From Pseudomonadota bacterium (GTDB lineage: Bacteria > Pseudomonadota > Gammaproteobacteria > Burkholderiales > Burkholderiaceae_C), in NCBI GenBank assembly GCA_023415035.1, contig JAEZLX010000072.1, positions 1 to 12,342 on the forward strand: a stretch of DNA of 12,342 bases, in the 5' to 3' direction. Position numbers and translations under genes: made by a program. The notes under the pieces were generated by a model. That model searched no databases. It was given only the letters and a program-made list of their open reading frames with translations, and was not told the DNA's origin. Below, in pieces: positions 5,811 through 12,230 of this stretch (its first letter is position 1; each line of letters opens with the position of its first letter).

Positions 5811-6560
5811 TCAGCCCTGCTTGCTGCCCTGGGCGGCCACGGCAGCGGCGGCACGGGCGGCAGCCTCGGCGTCGCCCAGGTAGTAGTGGCGGATGGGCTT
5901 GAGCTCGGCGTCCAGCTCGTAGACCAGCGGGATGCCGTTGGGGATGTTCAGGCCCACGATGTCGCTGTCCGAGATGTTGTCCAGGTACTTGACCAGGGCA
6001 CGGATGGAGTTGCCGTGGGCAGCCACGACCACACGGCGGCCGCTGCGGATGGCCGGGGCGAGGGCCTCGTTCCAGAACGGGATGACGCGGGCGACGGTGT
6101 CCTTGAGGCACTCGGTCAGGGGCACGTCGGCCGGATCCAGCTTCTCGTAGCGACGGTCGGCGCGCTCGCTGCGCGGATCGGTGGGCTCCAGGGCCGGCGG
6201 CGGGGTGTCGTAGCTGCGGCGCCAGACCAGCACCTGATCGTCACCGTACTGCTTGGCCATGTCGGCCTTGTTCAGGCCCTGCAGGGCGCCGTAGTGGCGC
6301 TCGTTGAGGCGCCAGCTCTTGACCACGGGCAGCCAGGTGCGGTCCATGGCGTCGAGCACGTGCCACAGGGTGTGGATGGCCCGCTTGAGCACGCTGGTGT
6401 AGGCCACGTCGAAGTCGTAGCCCTCGGCCTTGAGCAGCTGGCCGGCCGAGATGGCCTGCGACACGCCGGTCGGGGTCAGGTCGACGTCGGTCCAGCCGGT
6501 GAAGCGGTTTTCGAGATTCCAGATGGATTCGCCGTGGCGAATCAGGACGAGCTTGTACAT
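5811..6560 (-). CDS. gpmA: 2,3-bisphosphoglycerate-dependent phosphoglycerate mutase
   Basis: A 249-residue cytoplasmic enzyme that interconverts 3- and 2-phosphoglycerate in glycolysis and gluconeogenesis through a phosphohistidine. It belongs to the cofactor-dependent (dPGM) family: the start MYKLVLIRHGESIWN carries the RHG motif (R8-H9-G10, with H9 the phosphorylated histidine), followed by NRFTGWTDVDLT, the acid E87 in LNERHYG, and the second catalytic histidine H182 in AAHGNSIRAL. The length is as expected. The frame is open upstream to 6638, but the family starts at the ATG at 6560, and the extra codons look unlike coding sequence. No Shine-Dalgarno precedes it. The last 19 residues are Ala-rich and variable. 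It is first in a minus-strand run with ctpA and hesA and divergent from the rhodanese gene. In Pseudomonas and E. coli the equivalent place holds the unrelated gpmI. Confidence 0.96.
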   Translation of the reverse strand: MYKLVLIRHGESIWNLENRFTGWTDVDLTPTGVSQAISAGQLLKAEGYDFDVAYTSVLKRAIHTLWHVLDAMDRTWLPVVKSWRLNERHYGALQGLNKADMAKQYGDDQVLVWRRSYDTPPPALEPTDPRSERADRRYEKLDPADVPLTECLKDTVARVIPFWNEALAPAIRSGRRVVVAAHGNSIRALVKYLDNISDSDIVGLNIPNGIPLVYELDAELKPIRHYYLGDAEAAARAAAAVAAQGSKQG

Positions 6561-6644
6561 GGGAGGTATCCGGTCGTTGATGCCGGGTATCGGGACCCGG
6601 GGCGAGGGGATGTCGCGGGCGGCCTGCCCACGGCACAAGCCGTC

Positions 6645-6654
6645 ATTCTAAAAT
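6645..6654. promoter_or_regulatory. Candidate bidirectional promoter core, rhodanese (+) and gpmA (-)
   Basis: ATTCTAAAAT contains TAAAAT on the plus strand (6649-6654) and TAGAAT on the minus strand (plus-strand 6645-6650), each five of six bases of the -10 consensus and overlapping by two bases. Plus-strand transcription would begin near 6661, giving a leader of about 20 bases to the rhodanese GTG. Minus-strand transcription would begin near 6638, giving a leader of about 78 bases to gpmA. -35 matches are weak on both sides; the best for gpmA is TTGGTT, 15 bases from its -10. Confidence 0.45.
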
Positions 6655-6680
6655 CCCCGCTCCACAACCAAGGTGACCCT

Positions 6681-7088
6681 GTGAGCTTCTTTCTCGAAAA
6701 CTGGACTTTGTTTGCCGTGGCCATCGCATCTGGCGCCATGCTGCTGTGGCCGGCGGCCAAGGGCGGTGCCCTCGGCGGCCTGACCCCGACGGATGCCGTG
6801 CAGCTGATGAACCGCGAAAAGGCGGTGGTGGTCGACGTGTGCACCGCGGACGAATTCGCGGCCGGCCACATCAAGGGCGCCAAGCACGTGCCGCTGGAAG
6901 AGCTGGAGTCGCGCCTGCCCACCGTGGTCAAGAACAAGGCGGTGCCGCTGATTCTGGTCTGCGCCTCGGGCAAGCGCTCGGGCCGCGCGGTGGCCGTGGC
7001 GCGCAAGCTCGGCTACGAGAAGGCGCAATCCCTGAGCGGCGGCATGGGTGCCTGGCGCTCGGCCAGCCTGCCGGTCGAAAAAGCCTGA
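6681..7088 (+). CDS. Membrane-anchored single-domain rhodanese-like protein
   Basis: A 135-residue protein with one N-terminal membrane helix (about residues 5-24) and a rhodanese domain (about 35-130). The candidate active-site cysteine is C94 in the loop LVCASGKRSGRA, and the CH2-like motif is GHIKGAKHVPL. Rhodanese domains carry a persulfide and pass sulfur to acceptors such as cyanide, thioredoxin-like proteins or sulfur carriers; the actual acceptor here is not known. It corresponds to E. coli YibN, which also stands next to grxC and secB. The start is GTG 6681, supported by an AGGTGA ribosome site four bases upstream; the frame is open far upstream but there is no reason to extend it. 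The next gene, grxC, follows after 24 bases. The predicted promoter is shared back to back with gpmA. Confidence 0.88.
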   Translation: MSFFLENWTLFAVAIASGAMLLWPAAKGGALGGLTPTDAVQLMNREKAVVVDVCTADEFAAGHIKGAKHVPLEELESRLPTVVKNKAVPLILVCASGKRSGRAVAVARKLGYEKAQSLSGGMGAWRSASLPVEKA

Positions 7089-7112
7089 TCATGGAGGCCT
7101 GAAAGGAATTCC

Positions 7113-7373
7113 ATGGCTGCCCAGGTCAAGATCTACTCCAGCGATTACTGCCCCTATTGCATGCGCGCCAAGGCCCTGTTGCAGGCGCGCGGGGTCACCG
7201 ACTACGAGGAAATCGTGGTCGATGGCCGCCCCGACGTGCGTGCCGTCATGACCGAGATCACGGGCCGCACCAGTGTGCCCCAGATCTTCATCGGCGAGCG
7301 GCACGTGGGCGGATGCGACGACCTGCACGCGCTGGACGCCCGCGGCGAGCTGGTGCCGCTGCTGGCCGGCTGA
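7113..7373 (+). CDS. grxC: Glutaredoxin 3
   Basis: An 86-residue single-domain glutaredoxin that reduces disulfides and mixed glutathione disulfides in the cytoplasm using glutathione. The dithiol active site is C13-P-Y-C16, followed by the TSVPQIF motif with the cis-proline P56 and the glutathione-binding GGCDD (66-70). Length and motifs fit GrxC. A good ribosome site, AAAGGA (7102-7107), stands five bases before the ATG. The gene sits between the rhodanese gene and secB, the same order as E. coli yibN-grxC-secB. It is probably co-transcribed with the rhodanese; secB after it seems to have an additional promoter. Confidence 0.95.
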   Translation: MAAQVKIYSSDYCPYCMRAKALLQARGVTDYEEIVVDGRPDVRAVMTEITGRTSVPQIFIGERHVGGCDDLHALDARGELVPLLAG

Positions 7374-7404
7374 GCCGGCGCCTCCCGGGATCCCTTGCGC
7401 TTGC

Positions 7405-7413
7405 TGAGATAAT
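7405..7413 (+). promoter_or_regulatory. Extended -10 promoter candidate for secB
   Basis: TGAGATAAT combines an extended -10 TGn with GATAAT, five of six bases of consensus, 32 bases after grxC. A start near 7420 would give a leader of about 64 bases before secB. No clear -35 is seen, which is tolerable with an extended -10. Confidence 0.4.
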
Positions 7414-7415
7414 GC

Positions 7416-7440
7416 CCGGTGGTACCCGCCGCGGCACCGG
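7416..7440 (+). other. Leader hairpin upstream of secB
   Basis: Arms CCGGTG (7416-7421) and CACCGG (7435-7440) with a 13-base GC-rich loop lie at the predicted 5' end of the secB transcript. It might stabilise the mRNA; it is short and could be chance in such GC-rich DNA. Confidence 0.25.
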
Positions 7441-7483
7441 TTGCCCGGCGGTCTTTTCATTCGACATCCACCGAAAGTCATCC

Positions 7484-7939
7484 ATGGCCGATCAAGATCC
7501 CGTTTTCCAGATCCAGCGTGTCTACATGAAGGAGGCCTCGCTGGAGCAGCCCAATTCGCCCGCGATCCTGCTCGAGCAGGAGCAGCCGACGGTGGACATC
7601 CAGTTGGGCGTGGAAGCGCAGCAGGCGGCTGAAGGCGTCTACGAGATCGCCGTGACCGCCACGGTCCAGACCAAGATCAAGGAAAAGACCGTGTTCCTGG
7701 TCGAGGTCAAGCAGGCGGGCATCTTCGAAATCCGCAACCTGCCCCAGGACCAGCTGGGCCCGATCATGGGCATCGCCTGCCCGCAGATCGTCTATCCCTA
7801 CCTGCGCGGCAACGTGGCCGACATGATCCAGCGCGCCGGCTTCCCGCCCGTGCACCTGGCCGAAATCAACTTCCAGGCGATGTACGAGCAGCAGCAGGCC
7901 CAGCAGGCCGCCGCGAACGGTTCGAACGCCGCCCAGTAA
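7484..7939 (+). CDS. secB: Protein-export chaperone SecB
   Basis: A 151-residue tetrameric cytoplasmic chaperone that holds pre-proteins unfolded and passes them to SecA for export. Family signatures are FQIQRVYMKEASLEQPNSP near the N-terminus, the central beta-strand region with GIFEI, and CPQIVYPYLRGNVADMIQRAGFPPVHLAEINF. The C-terminal tail is Gln/Ala/Asn-rich, which is usual and variable. The frame is open about 330 bases further upstream, but those codons lie inside grxC in another frame, so the ATG at 7484 is the start. The ribosome site is weak. gpsA begins 12 bases after the stop, so the two are likely co-transcribed. An extended -10 promoter lies in the 110-base gap after grxC. Confidence 0.96.
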   Translation: MADQDPVFQIQRVYMKEASLEQPNSPAILLEQEQPTVDIQLGVEAQQAAEGVYEIAVTATVQTKIKEKTVFLVEVKQAGIFEIRNLPQDQLGPIMGIACPQIVYPYLRGNVADMIQRAGFPPVHLAEINFQAMYEQQQAQQAAANGSNAAQ

Positions 7940-7951
7940 GCGCGACGGCTC

Positions 7952-8968
7952 ATGCGGATCGTGGTTCTTGGCGCGGGCGCCTGGGGCACGGCCGTGGCCA
8001 TCAGCGCCGCCCGGCACGCCGGGCATGAGGTGACCCTCTGGGCCCGCGACGCGGCCCAGGCGCAGGCCATGCAGGAGCAGCGCGAGAACGCACGCTACCT
8101 GCCCGGTATCCCTTTTCCGCCGTCACTGGCCATGACCGGTGGCGAGGCCGCGTTCGACGCGGCGGTGGCCGGTGCCGATCTGATCGTCATCGGCTCGCCC
8201 ATGGCCGCCTTGCGGGGCATGCTGGTGCGCCTGCGCGATCAGGCGGTGCCGGTGGCCTGGCTGTGCAAGGGCTTCGAGCTGCCCCAGGCAGAGGGCCCCG
8301 GATGGGGTCTGATGGCCCACGAGGTGCAGGCCGATGCGGCGCCGGGCCTGCTGGCGGGTGTGCTCAGCGGCCCCAGCTTCGCGCAGGAGGTGGGCAGAGG
8401 TCAGCCGACCGCGCTGGTGGCGGCGAGCCACCACGAGGCGGTGAGGGAGGCCCTGGTGGCCGCCTTCCACAGCAGCAGCCTGAGGGTCTATGCCAACGAG
8501 GACATTGTCGGGGTCGAGGTCGGCGGCGCGGTCAAGAACGTGCTGGCCATCGCGACCGGCCTGTGCGACGGGCTGGAGCTCGGTCTCAACGCCCGGGCAG
8601 CCCTGGTCACCCGCGGCCTGGCGGAAATGACACGGCTGGGCATCGCGCTGGGGGCGCGGCCTGACACCTTCATGGGCCTGTCGGGGCTGGGGGATCTGGT
8701 GCTGACAGCCACCGGCGACCTCTCGCGCAACCGGCGCGTCGGCCAACTGCTGGCGCAGGGCCTGTCGTTGCAGCAGGCGGTCGATTCGCTGGGGCATGTG
8801 GCCGAGGGCGTCTACAGTGCCCGCACGGTCGTGCAGCGCGCCCGTGCGCTGGGGGTGGAGATGCCCATCAGCGAAGGCGTGGTGGCACTGCTGGAGGGAC
8901 GGCTGCGCCCTGAGGAAGCCGTGAGTGCCCTGATGGAGCGCGATCCCAAGCAGGAAGGCGGCTTCTGA
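7952..8968 (+). CDS. gpsA: Glycerol-3-phosphate dehydrogenase [NAD(P)+]
   Basis: A 338-residue cytoplasmic enzyme reducing dihydroxyacetone phosphate to sn-glycerol-3-phosphate, the backbone precursor of phospholipids. The N-terminal Rossmann motif GAGAWG (7-12) starts six residues from the N-terminus. Further family motifs are WLCKGFE with K106, VLSGPSFAQEV (137-147), GGAVKNVLAIATGLCDG with the catalytic K195, and GLSGLGDLVLTATGDLSRN (242-260), which includes D248. The length is normal for GpsA. It follows secB by 12 bases, as in E. coli where secB and gpsA are adjacent. Its stop is only 10 bases from the stop of the convergent panC, leaving no room for separate terminators. No strong ribosome site is visible, so coupling to secB is likely. 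Confidence 0.96.
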   Translation: MRIVVLGAGAWGTAVAISAARHAGHEVTLWARDAAQAQAMQEQRENARYLPGIPFPPSLAMTGGEAAFDAAVAGADLIVIGSPMAALRGMLVRLRDQAVPVAWLCKGFELPQAEGPGWGLMAHEVQADAAPGLLAGVLSGPSFAQEVGRGQPTALVAASHHEAVREALVAAFHSSSLRVYANEDIVGVEVGGAVKNVLAIATGLCDGLELGLNARAALVTRGLAEMTRLGIALGARPDTFMGLSGLGDLVLTATGDLSRNRRVGQLLAQGLSLQQAVDSLGHVAEGVYSARTVVQRARALGVEMPISEGVVALLEGRLRPEEAVSALMERDPKQEGGF

Positions 8969-8978
8969 GCCGCCGGCT

Positions 8979-9845
8979 TCAGATCTCGAAGTTGTCGATC
9001 AGGCGCGTCTTGCCCAGACGCGCGGCGCCCAGCACCACCAGCGACTGCGGCGCCACGGCGTCGGCAGCCGTTGGCGGCTGCAAATCCTGGCGGCGGCGCA
9101 CCGTCATGTAGTCGGGTGCCCAGCCGCGCGCGGCCAGCGCCTCCATCGCGCGCTGTTCCAGCCCGGCCCGTTGCCCGGGCAGGGCACTGCCTGCGGCCAG
9201 CGCGTCGCGCGCCAGGTCGCGCAGCGTCAGCGACAGCTGCACCGCCTCGGCACGCTCGGATTCGCTCAGGTAGCCGTTGCGCGAGCTCAGCGCCAGGCCG
9301 TCGGCGGCGCGCCGGGTTTCCTCGCCCACGATGGTGACGGGCATGGCGAACTGCTCCACCATGCGGCGGATGATCATCTGCTGCTGGTAGTCCTTCTTCC
9401 CGAAAACGGCGTGACCCTGCGCCGTGCTGCGGGCGAAGACGCACTGGAACAGCTTCATGACCACGGTGCACACACCGGTGAAGAAGCCGGGCCGGAAGTG
9501 CCCTTCGAGGATGTCGGCCAGCTCGGCCGGCGGCTGCACCTTGAAGACCTGGGGCTCGGGGTAGAGGTCGTTTTCGGAGGGGGCGAAGACGATGTCGCAG
9601 CCGACCTCGGCCAGCTTGGCGCAGTCGGCTTCCAGGGTGCGAGGGTAGGTGTCGAAGTCCTCGTTGGGCGCGAACTGCAGACGATTGACGAAGATGCTGG
9701 CCACGGTCACGTCGCCCAGCGATCGGGCGGTGCGCACCAGGCCGATGTGGCCATCGTGCAGGTTGCCCATGGTGGGCACGAAGGCGGGCGAGGCGTGGGA
9801 CGCCAGCGCGGCGCGAAGGTCATCGATCGTGTGGACGAGTTTCAT
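8979..9845 (-). CDS. panC: Pantoate-beta-alanine ligase (pantothenate synthetase)
   Basis: A 288-residue cytoplasmic enzyme joining pantoate and beta-alanine with ATP to make pantothenate, the CoA precursor. Class I nucleotidyltransferase motifs are visible: PTMGNLHDGH (24-33, the HxGH motif), the KMSKS-like region FGKKDYQQ (148-155), and LSSRN (186-190). FGKKDYQQ replaces the more common FGEKD-QQ; I believe this occurs in related betaproteobacteria. The minus-strand frame is open far upstream because it runs through panB in another frame; ATG 9845 starts the conserved domain. It lies 41 bases after panB, with no clear ribosome site, and both probably form one transcript. The 3' end is 10 bases from the convergent gpsA. 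Confidence 0.95.
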   Translation of the reverse strand: MKLVHTIDDLRAALASHASPAFVPTMGNLHDGHIGLVRTARSLGDVTVASIFVNRLQFAPNEDFDTYPRTLEADCAKLAEVGCDIVFAPSENDLYPEPQVFKVQPPAELADILEGHFRPGFFTGVCTVVMKLFQCVFARSTAQGHAVFGKKDYQQQMIIRRMVEQFAMPVTIVGEETRRAADGLALSSRNGYLSESERAEAVQLSLTLRDLARDALAAGSALPGQRAGLEQRAMEALAARGWAPDYMTVRRRQDLQPPTAADAVAPQSLVVLGAARLGKTRLIDNFEI

Positions 9846-9886
9846 GGGAATTCGGAATGGGTAGGGTGCGGGTGGCCAGGCTGCGA

Positions 9887-10774
9887 TCACCAGGCGTGCA
9901 GGCTGTCGTCGGGGAAGGTGCCATGCTTGACGGCCTGGACGTAGGCTTCCATGGCCTCGCGCACGCTGCCGGCGCCTTCCATGAAGTTGCGCACGAATTT
10001 GGGATTCTTGCCCAGATTGATGCCCAGCATGTCGTGCATCACCAGCACCTGCCCGGCCGTGCCCTTGCCGGCACCGATGCCGATGGTGTGGCAGGTCTTG
10101 AGTTCCTGCGTGATTTCGGCGGACAGGACGGCCGGCACCATCTCCAGCACCAGCATGGCAGCGCCGGCTTCCTGCAGCTCCAGCGCGTGGCGGCGCAGTT
10201 GCAGCGCTGCGGTCTCGTCGCGACCCTGGACGCGATACCCGCCCAGCGAATGAACGGTCTGCGGGGTCAGGCCCAGGTGGGCACAGACCGGGATGCCGCG
10301 ATCGACCAGGAAACGCACGGTTTCGGCTGTCCAGCCGCCGCCTTCGAGCTTGACCATGTGGGCGCCGGCGCGCAGCAGCGCGGTGGCGCTGCGCAGGGCC
10401 TGTTCCCTGGATTCGTGGTAGCTGCCGAAAGGCAGGTCGCCGATCACCCAGGCTGTGCCTTGCGCGCGCTGCAGGCCGCGCACCACGCTTTCGACGTGGT
10501 AGCACATGGCTTCCATCGTGACGCCGGTGGTGCTGGGCAGGCCCTGGCAAACCATGCCCAGGGAATCGCCGACTAGGATGCACTCCACGCCGGCGGCATC
10601 GGCCACGGCGGCGAAGGTGGCGTCGTAGGCGGTGAGCATGGTGATCTTCTCGCCGCGGGCGCGCATCTCGGCCAGGCGCGGCAGGCTGACGGGTTTGCGC
10701 GGAGGCAGCGGTGAGGCCGAGGGCAGCGTGCCGTAGGGCGTGACCTGGGAGGAAGGTTGTGAAGTGGTGTTCAT
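9887..10774 (-). CDS. panB: 3-methyl-2-oxobutanoate hydroxymethyltransferase
   Basis: A 295-residue enzyme adding a hydroxymethyl group from 5,10-methylenetetrahydrofolate to alpha-ketoisovalerate to give ketopantoate, the first committed step to pantothenate. Metal and substrate residues conserved in the family are D70 (VGDSLGM), D113 (IGDLPFGSY), K142 (VKLEGG) and E211 (LEMVPA). The core begins at about residue 28; the preceding polar, Ser/Pro-rich leader makes it longer than the usual 263 or so residues. An ATG start at 10774 is chosen; the frame continues to 10834, but those codons cover the predicted -10. It is the first gene of panB-panC and is divergent from nadA. panE and panD are not in the window. 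The folate cofactor links it loosely to folE in the same window. Confidence 0.95.
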   Translation of the reverse strand: MNTTSQPSSQVTPYGTLPSASPLPPRKPVSLPRLAEMRARGEKITMLTAYDATFAAVADAAGVECILVGDSLGMVCQGLPSTTGVTMEAMCYHVESVVRGLQRAQGTAWVIGDLPFGSYHESREQALRSATALLRAGAHMVKLEGGGWTAETVRFLVDRGIPVCAHLGLTPQTVHSLGGYRVQGRDETAALQLRRHALELQEAGAAMLVLEMVPAVLSAEITQELKTCHTIGIGAGKGTAGQVLVMHDMLGINLGKNPKFVRNFMEGAGSVREAMEAYVQAVKHGTFPDDSLHAW

Positions 10775-10822
10775 TGGCAATCGTGCCGGGATCGTCTGCA
10801 CAGAAATTCCGGAATGGGGCGC

Positions 10823-10828
10823 ACTATA
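10823..10828 (-). promoter_or_regulatory. Candidate -10 element for panB-panC
   Basis: The minus strand reads TATAGT here, five of six bases of the -10 consensus, 48 bases upstream of the chosen panB ATG. A clear -35 is not seen at 16-18 bases. The intergenic stretch 10775-11019 is the largest in the window and also holds the nadA promoter candidate. Confidence 0.4.
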
Positions 10829-10853
10829 GACCATGTGGGTAAGGCGCAGGCGT

Positions 10854-10859
10854 TATGCT
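10854..10859 (+). promoter_or_regulatory. Candidate -10 element for nadA
   Basis: The plus strand reads TATGCT, four of six bases of consensus. It would give a leader of about 155 bases to nadA. No good -35 is seen. Its polymerase footprint would overlap that of the divergent panB promoter candidate only 25 bases away. Confidence 0.28.
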
Positions 10860-10868
10860 CGGGGCCCA

Positions 10869-11008
10869 TGAAACAGCTGCACGATCTTGACGATGCCAAT
10901 CTGGCCGTGCGTGCCCTTGCGCCAGCCGGTATTGGCCGCATATGCGTCAGGGGCCTGGCCAGGGGGGTCAAGGCCGTGGTTATTTCCATGCGATTTGCAG
11001 TGCTTTGA
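10869..11008 (+). other. Short open frame in the nadA leader, probably non-coding
   Basis: An ATG-initiated frame of 46 residues (starting MKQLHDLDDANL) ends 11 bases before the nadA ATG, a position that would suit a leader peptide or a coupled small gene. Against it: no ribosome site, mixed third-base use with many A or T endings unlike nadA, and no resemblance to a family I know. Two perfect 10-base palindromes fall inside it, CGCATATGCG (10937-10946) and CCTGGCCAGG (10954-10963), which could instead be regulatory or structural elements in a leader. Confidence 0.15.
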
Positions 11009-11019
11009 CCGGACCCGCC

Positions 11020-12138
11020 ATGAATACCGCCACAGTCAACGACGAGCTCGTCATCGATGTCGAGTATGAACAGCCAGCCTGCCCGACCCGGCATGCGTGG
11101 GCGAGGGTGCCGGTCGAACCGACACAGGAGCAGCGTGCCGAGCTCAAGGCGCGCGTGCGGCGCCTGCTGAAAGAGCGCAACGCGGTGATGGTCTCGCACT
11201 ACTACGTGCACCCCGACCTGCAGGACCTGGCACTGGAGACGGGCGGCATCGTCAGCGATTCGCTGGAGATGGCCCGCTTCGGACGCGACCACCCCGCGAC
11301 CACGCTGGTGGTCTCGGGCGTGCGCTTCATGGGGGAGACGGCCAAGATCCTCTCGCCCGAAAAGACCGTCCTCATGCCCGATCTGGACGCCAACTGCTCG
11401 CTCGATCTGGGTTGTCCCGTCGGCGCCTTCAGTGCGTTCTGCGATGCCCACCCGGACCGCATGGTGGTGGTCTATGCCAACACCAGCGCCGCCGTGAAGG
11501 CGCGCGCCGACTGGCTGGTGACCTCCAGCTGCGCGCTGGAGATCGTGAGCGCCCTCAAGGACAAGGGGCACAAGATCCTCTGGGCGCCCGACAAGCACCT
11601 GGGCAGCTACATCCAGCGCGAAACCGGCGCCGACATGGTGTTCTGGGAAGGTTCGTGCATCGTGCACGACGAGTTCAAGGCCTTCGAGCTGGAAGCCCTG
11701 ATGAAGGAGCATCCCGATGCCAAGGTGCTGGTGCATCCGGAAAGCCCGGCTGACGTGATCGCCCTGGCCGATGCGGTCGGCTCCACCTCGGCCATCCTGA
11801 AGGCGGCCAGGGAGATGGATGCGCGCGAGTTCATTGTCGCCACCGACAACGGCATGATGCACATGCTGCGCCAGCTCAACCCGGGCAAGGTGTTCATCGA
11901 GGCGCCGACGGCAGGCAACAGCGCCACCTGCAAGAGCTGCGCGCACTGCCCCTGGATGGCCATGAACGGCCTGGCCGGTGTGGCCCGCGTGCTGGAATCC
12001 GGGCTGAACGAGATCCATGTGGACCCGGCGCTGATCGACCGCGCGCGTCTGCCGATCGACCGCATGCTGGCCTTCACGGCGGCGCACAAGGCGGGCCACG
12101 ACGCCGGTGCCCTGGTGCCGAACATCGGCGCGGCTTGA
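11020..12138 (+). CDS. nadA: Quinolinate synthase (NadA)
   Basis: A 372-residue [4Fe-4S] enzyme that condenses iminoaspartate (from NadB) with dihydroxyacetone phosphate to quinolinate, the first ring compound of de novo NAD synthesis. The three cluster cysteines C126 (DANCSLDLGCP), C213 (EGSCIVHDEF) and C310 (the last of CKSCAHC) keep the spacing of E. coli C113, C200 and C297. The CxxCxxC group C304/C307/C310 is complete. Other signatures are VSHYYVHPDLQDLA, GVRFMGETAKIL and EAPTAGNSATCKSC. The N-terminal 35 or so residues are variable. ATG 11020 is preferred over an in-frame ATG at 10942 because the latter adds Gly-rich sequence unlike the family. No strong ribosome site is seen. nadB and nadC are absent, so nadA stands alone here, divergent from panB. 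An insertion sequence begins about 92 bases after its stop. Confidence 0.96.
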   Translation: MNTATVNDELVIDVEYEQPACPTRHAWARVPVEPTQEQRAELKARVRRLLKERNAVMVSHYYVHPDLQDLALETGGIVSDSLEMARFGRDHPATTLVVSGVRFMGETAKILSPEKTVLMPDLDANCSLDLGCPVGAFSAFCDAHPDRMVVVYANTSAAVKARADWLVTSSCALEIVSALKDKGHKILWAPDKHLGSYIQRETGADMVFWEGSCIVHDEFKAFELEALMKEHPDAKVLVHPESPADVIALADAVGSTSAILKAAREMDAREFIVATDNGMMHMLRQLNPGKVFIEAPTAGNSATCKSCAHCPWMAMNGLAGVARVLESGLNEIHVDPALIDRARLPIDRMLAFTAAHKAGHDAGALVPNIGAA

Positions 12139-12167
12139 GGGCGCTTTCAGGCCGCTTGTGCTGCCAT

Positions 12168-12184
12168 CCGGGGCCTTGGCCCGG
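12168..12184 (+). terminator. Weak hairpin after nadA, possible terminator
   Basis: A GC-rich stem with one bulged G (CC and GGGC pairing with GCCC and GG around a CTTG loop) lies 30 bases after the nadA stop. Only a short TTCT follows. It could contribute to termination of nadA, but it is a modest structure in GC-rich DNA. Confidence 0.3.
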
Positions 12185-12230
12185 TTCTGCGTCAGCGGCT
12201 TCCGGGCAGGAACGCACAGCCAAAAAGAAA

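Noticed and set aside
5733..7088. 451-residue extension of the rhodanese protein
   Set aside because: The extra part is antisense to gpmA. The GTG at 6681 has a ribosome site and begins the conserved N-terminal membrane helix.
7090..7101. ATG GAG GCC TGA mini-frame between the rhodanese gene and grxC
   Set aside because: Only three codons long; most likely chance.
7157..7939. 260-residue extension of SecB as a possible fusion
   Set aside because: The extension overlaps grxC in another frame and is Arg/Ala-rich. SecB homology begins just after ATG 7484.
9171..9944. 257-residue plus-strand frame opposite panC
   Set aside because: Antisense shadow without motifs.
8979..10583. 534-residue version of PanC extending through panB
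   Set aside because: The N-terminal half is panB read in the wrong frame, Arg/Ala/Pro-rich; PanC proper starts at 9845.
10771..12099. 442-residue minus-strand open frame opposite nadA
   Set aside because: Shadow of nadA, with composition typical of antisense frames in GC-rich DNA.
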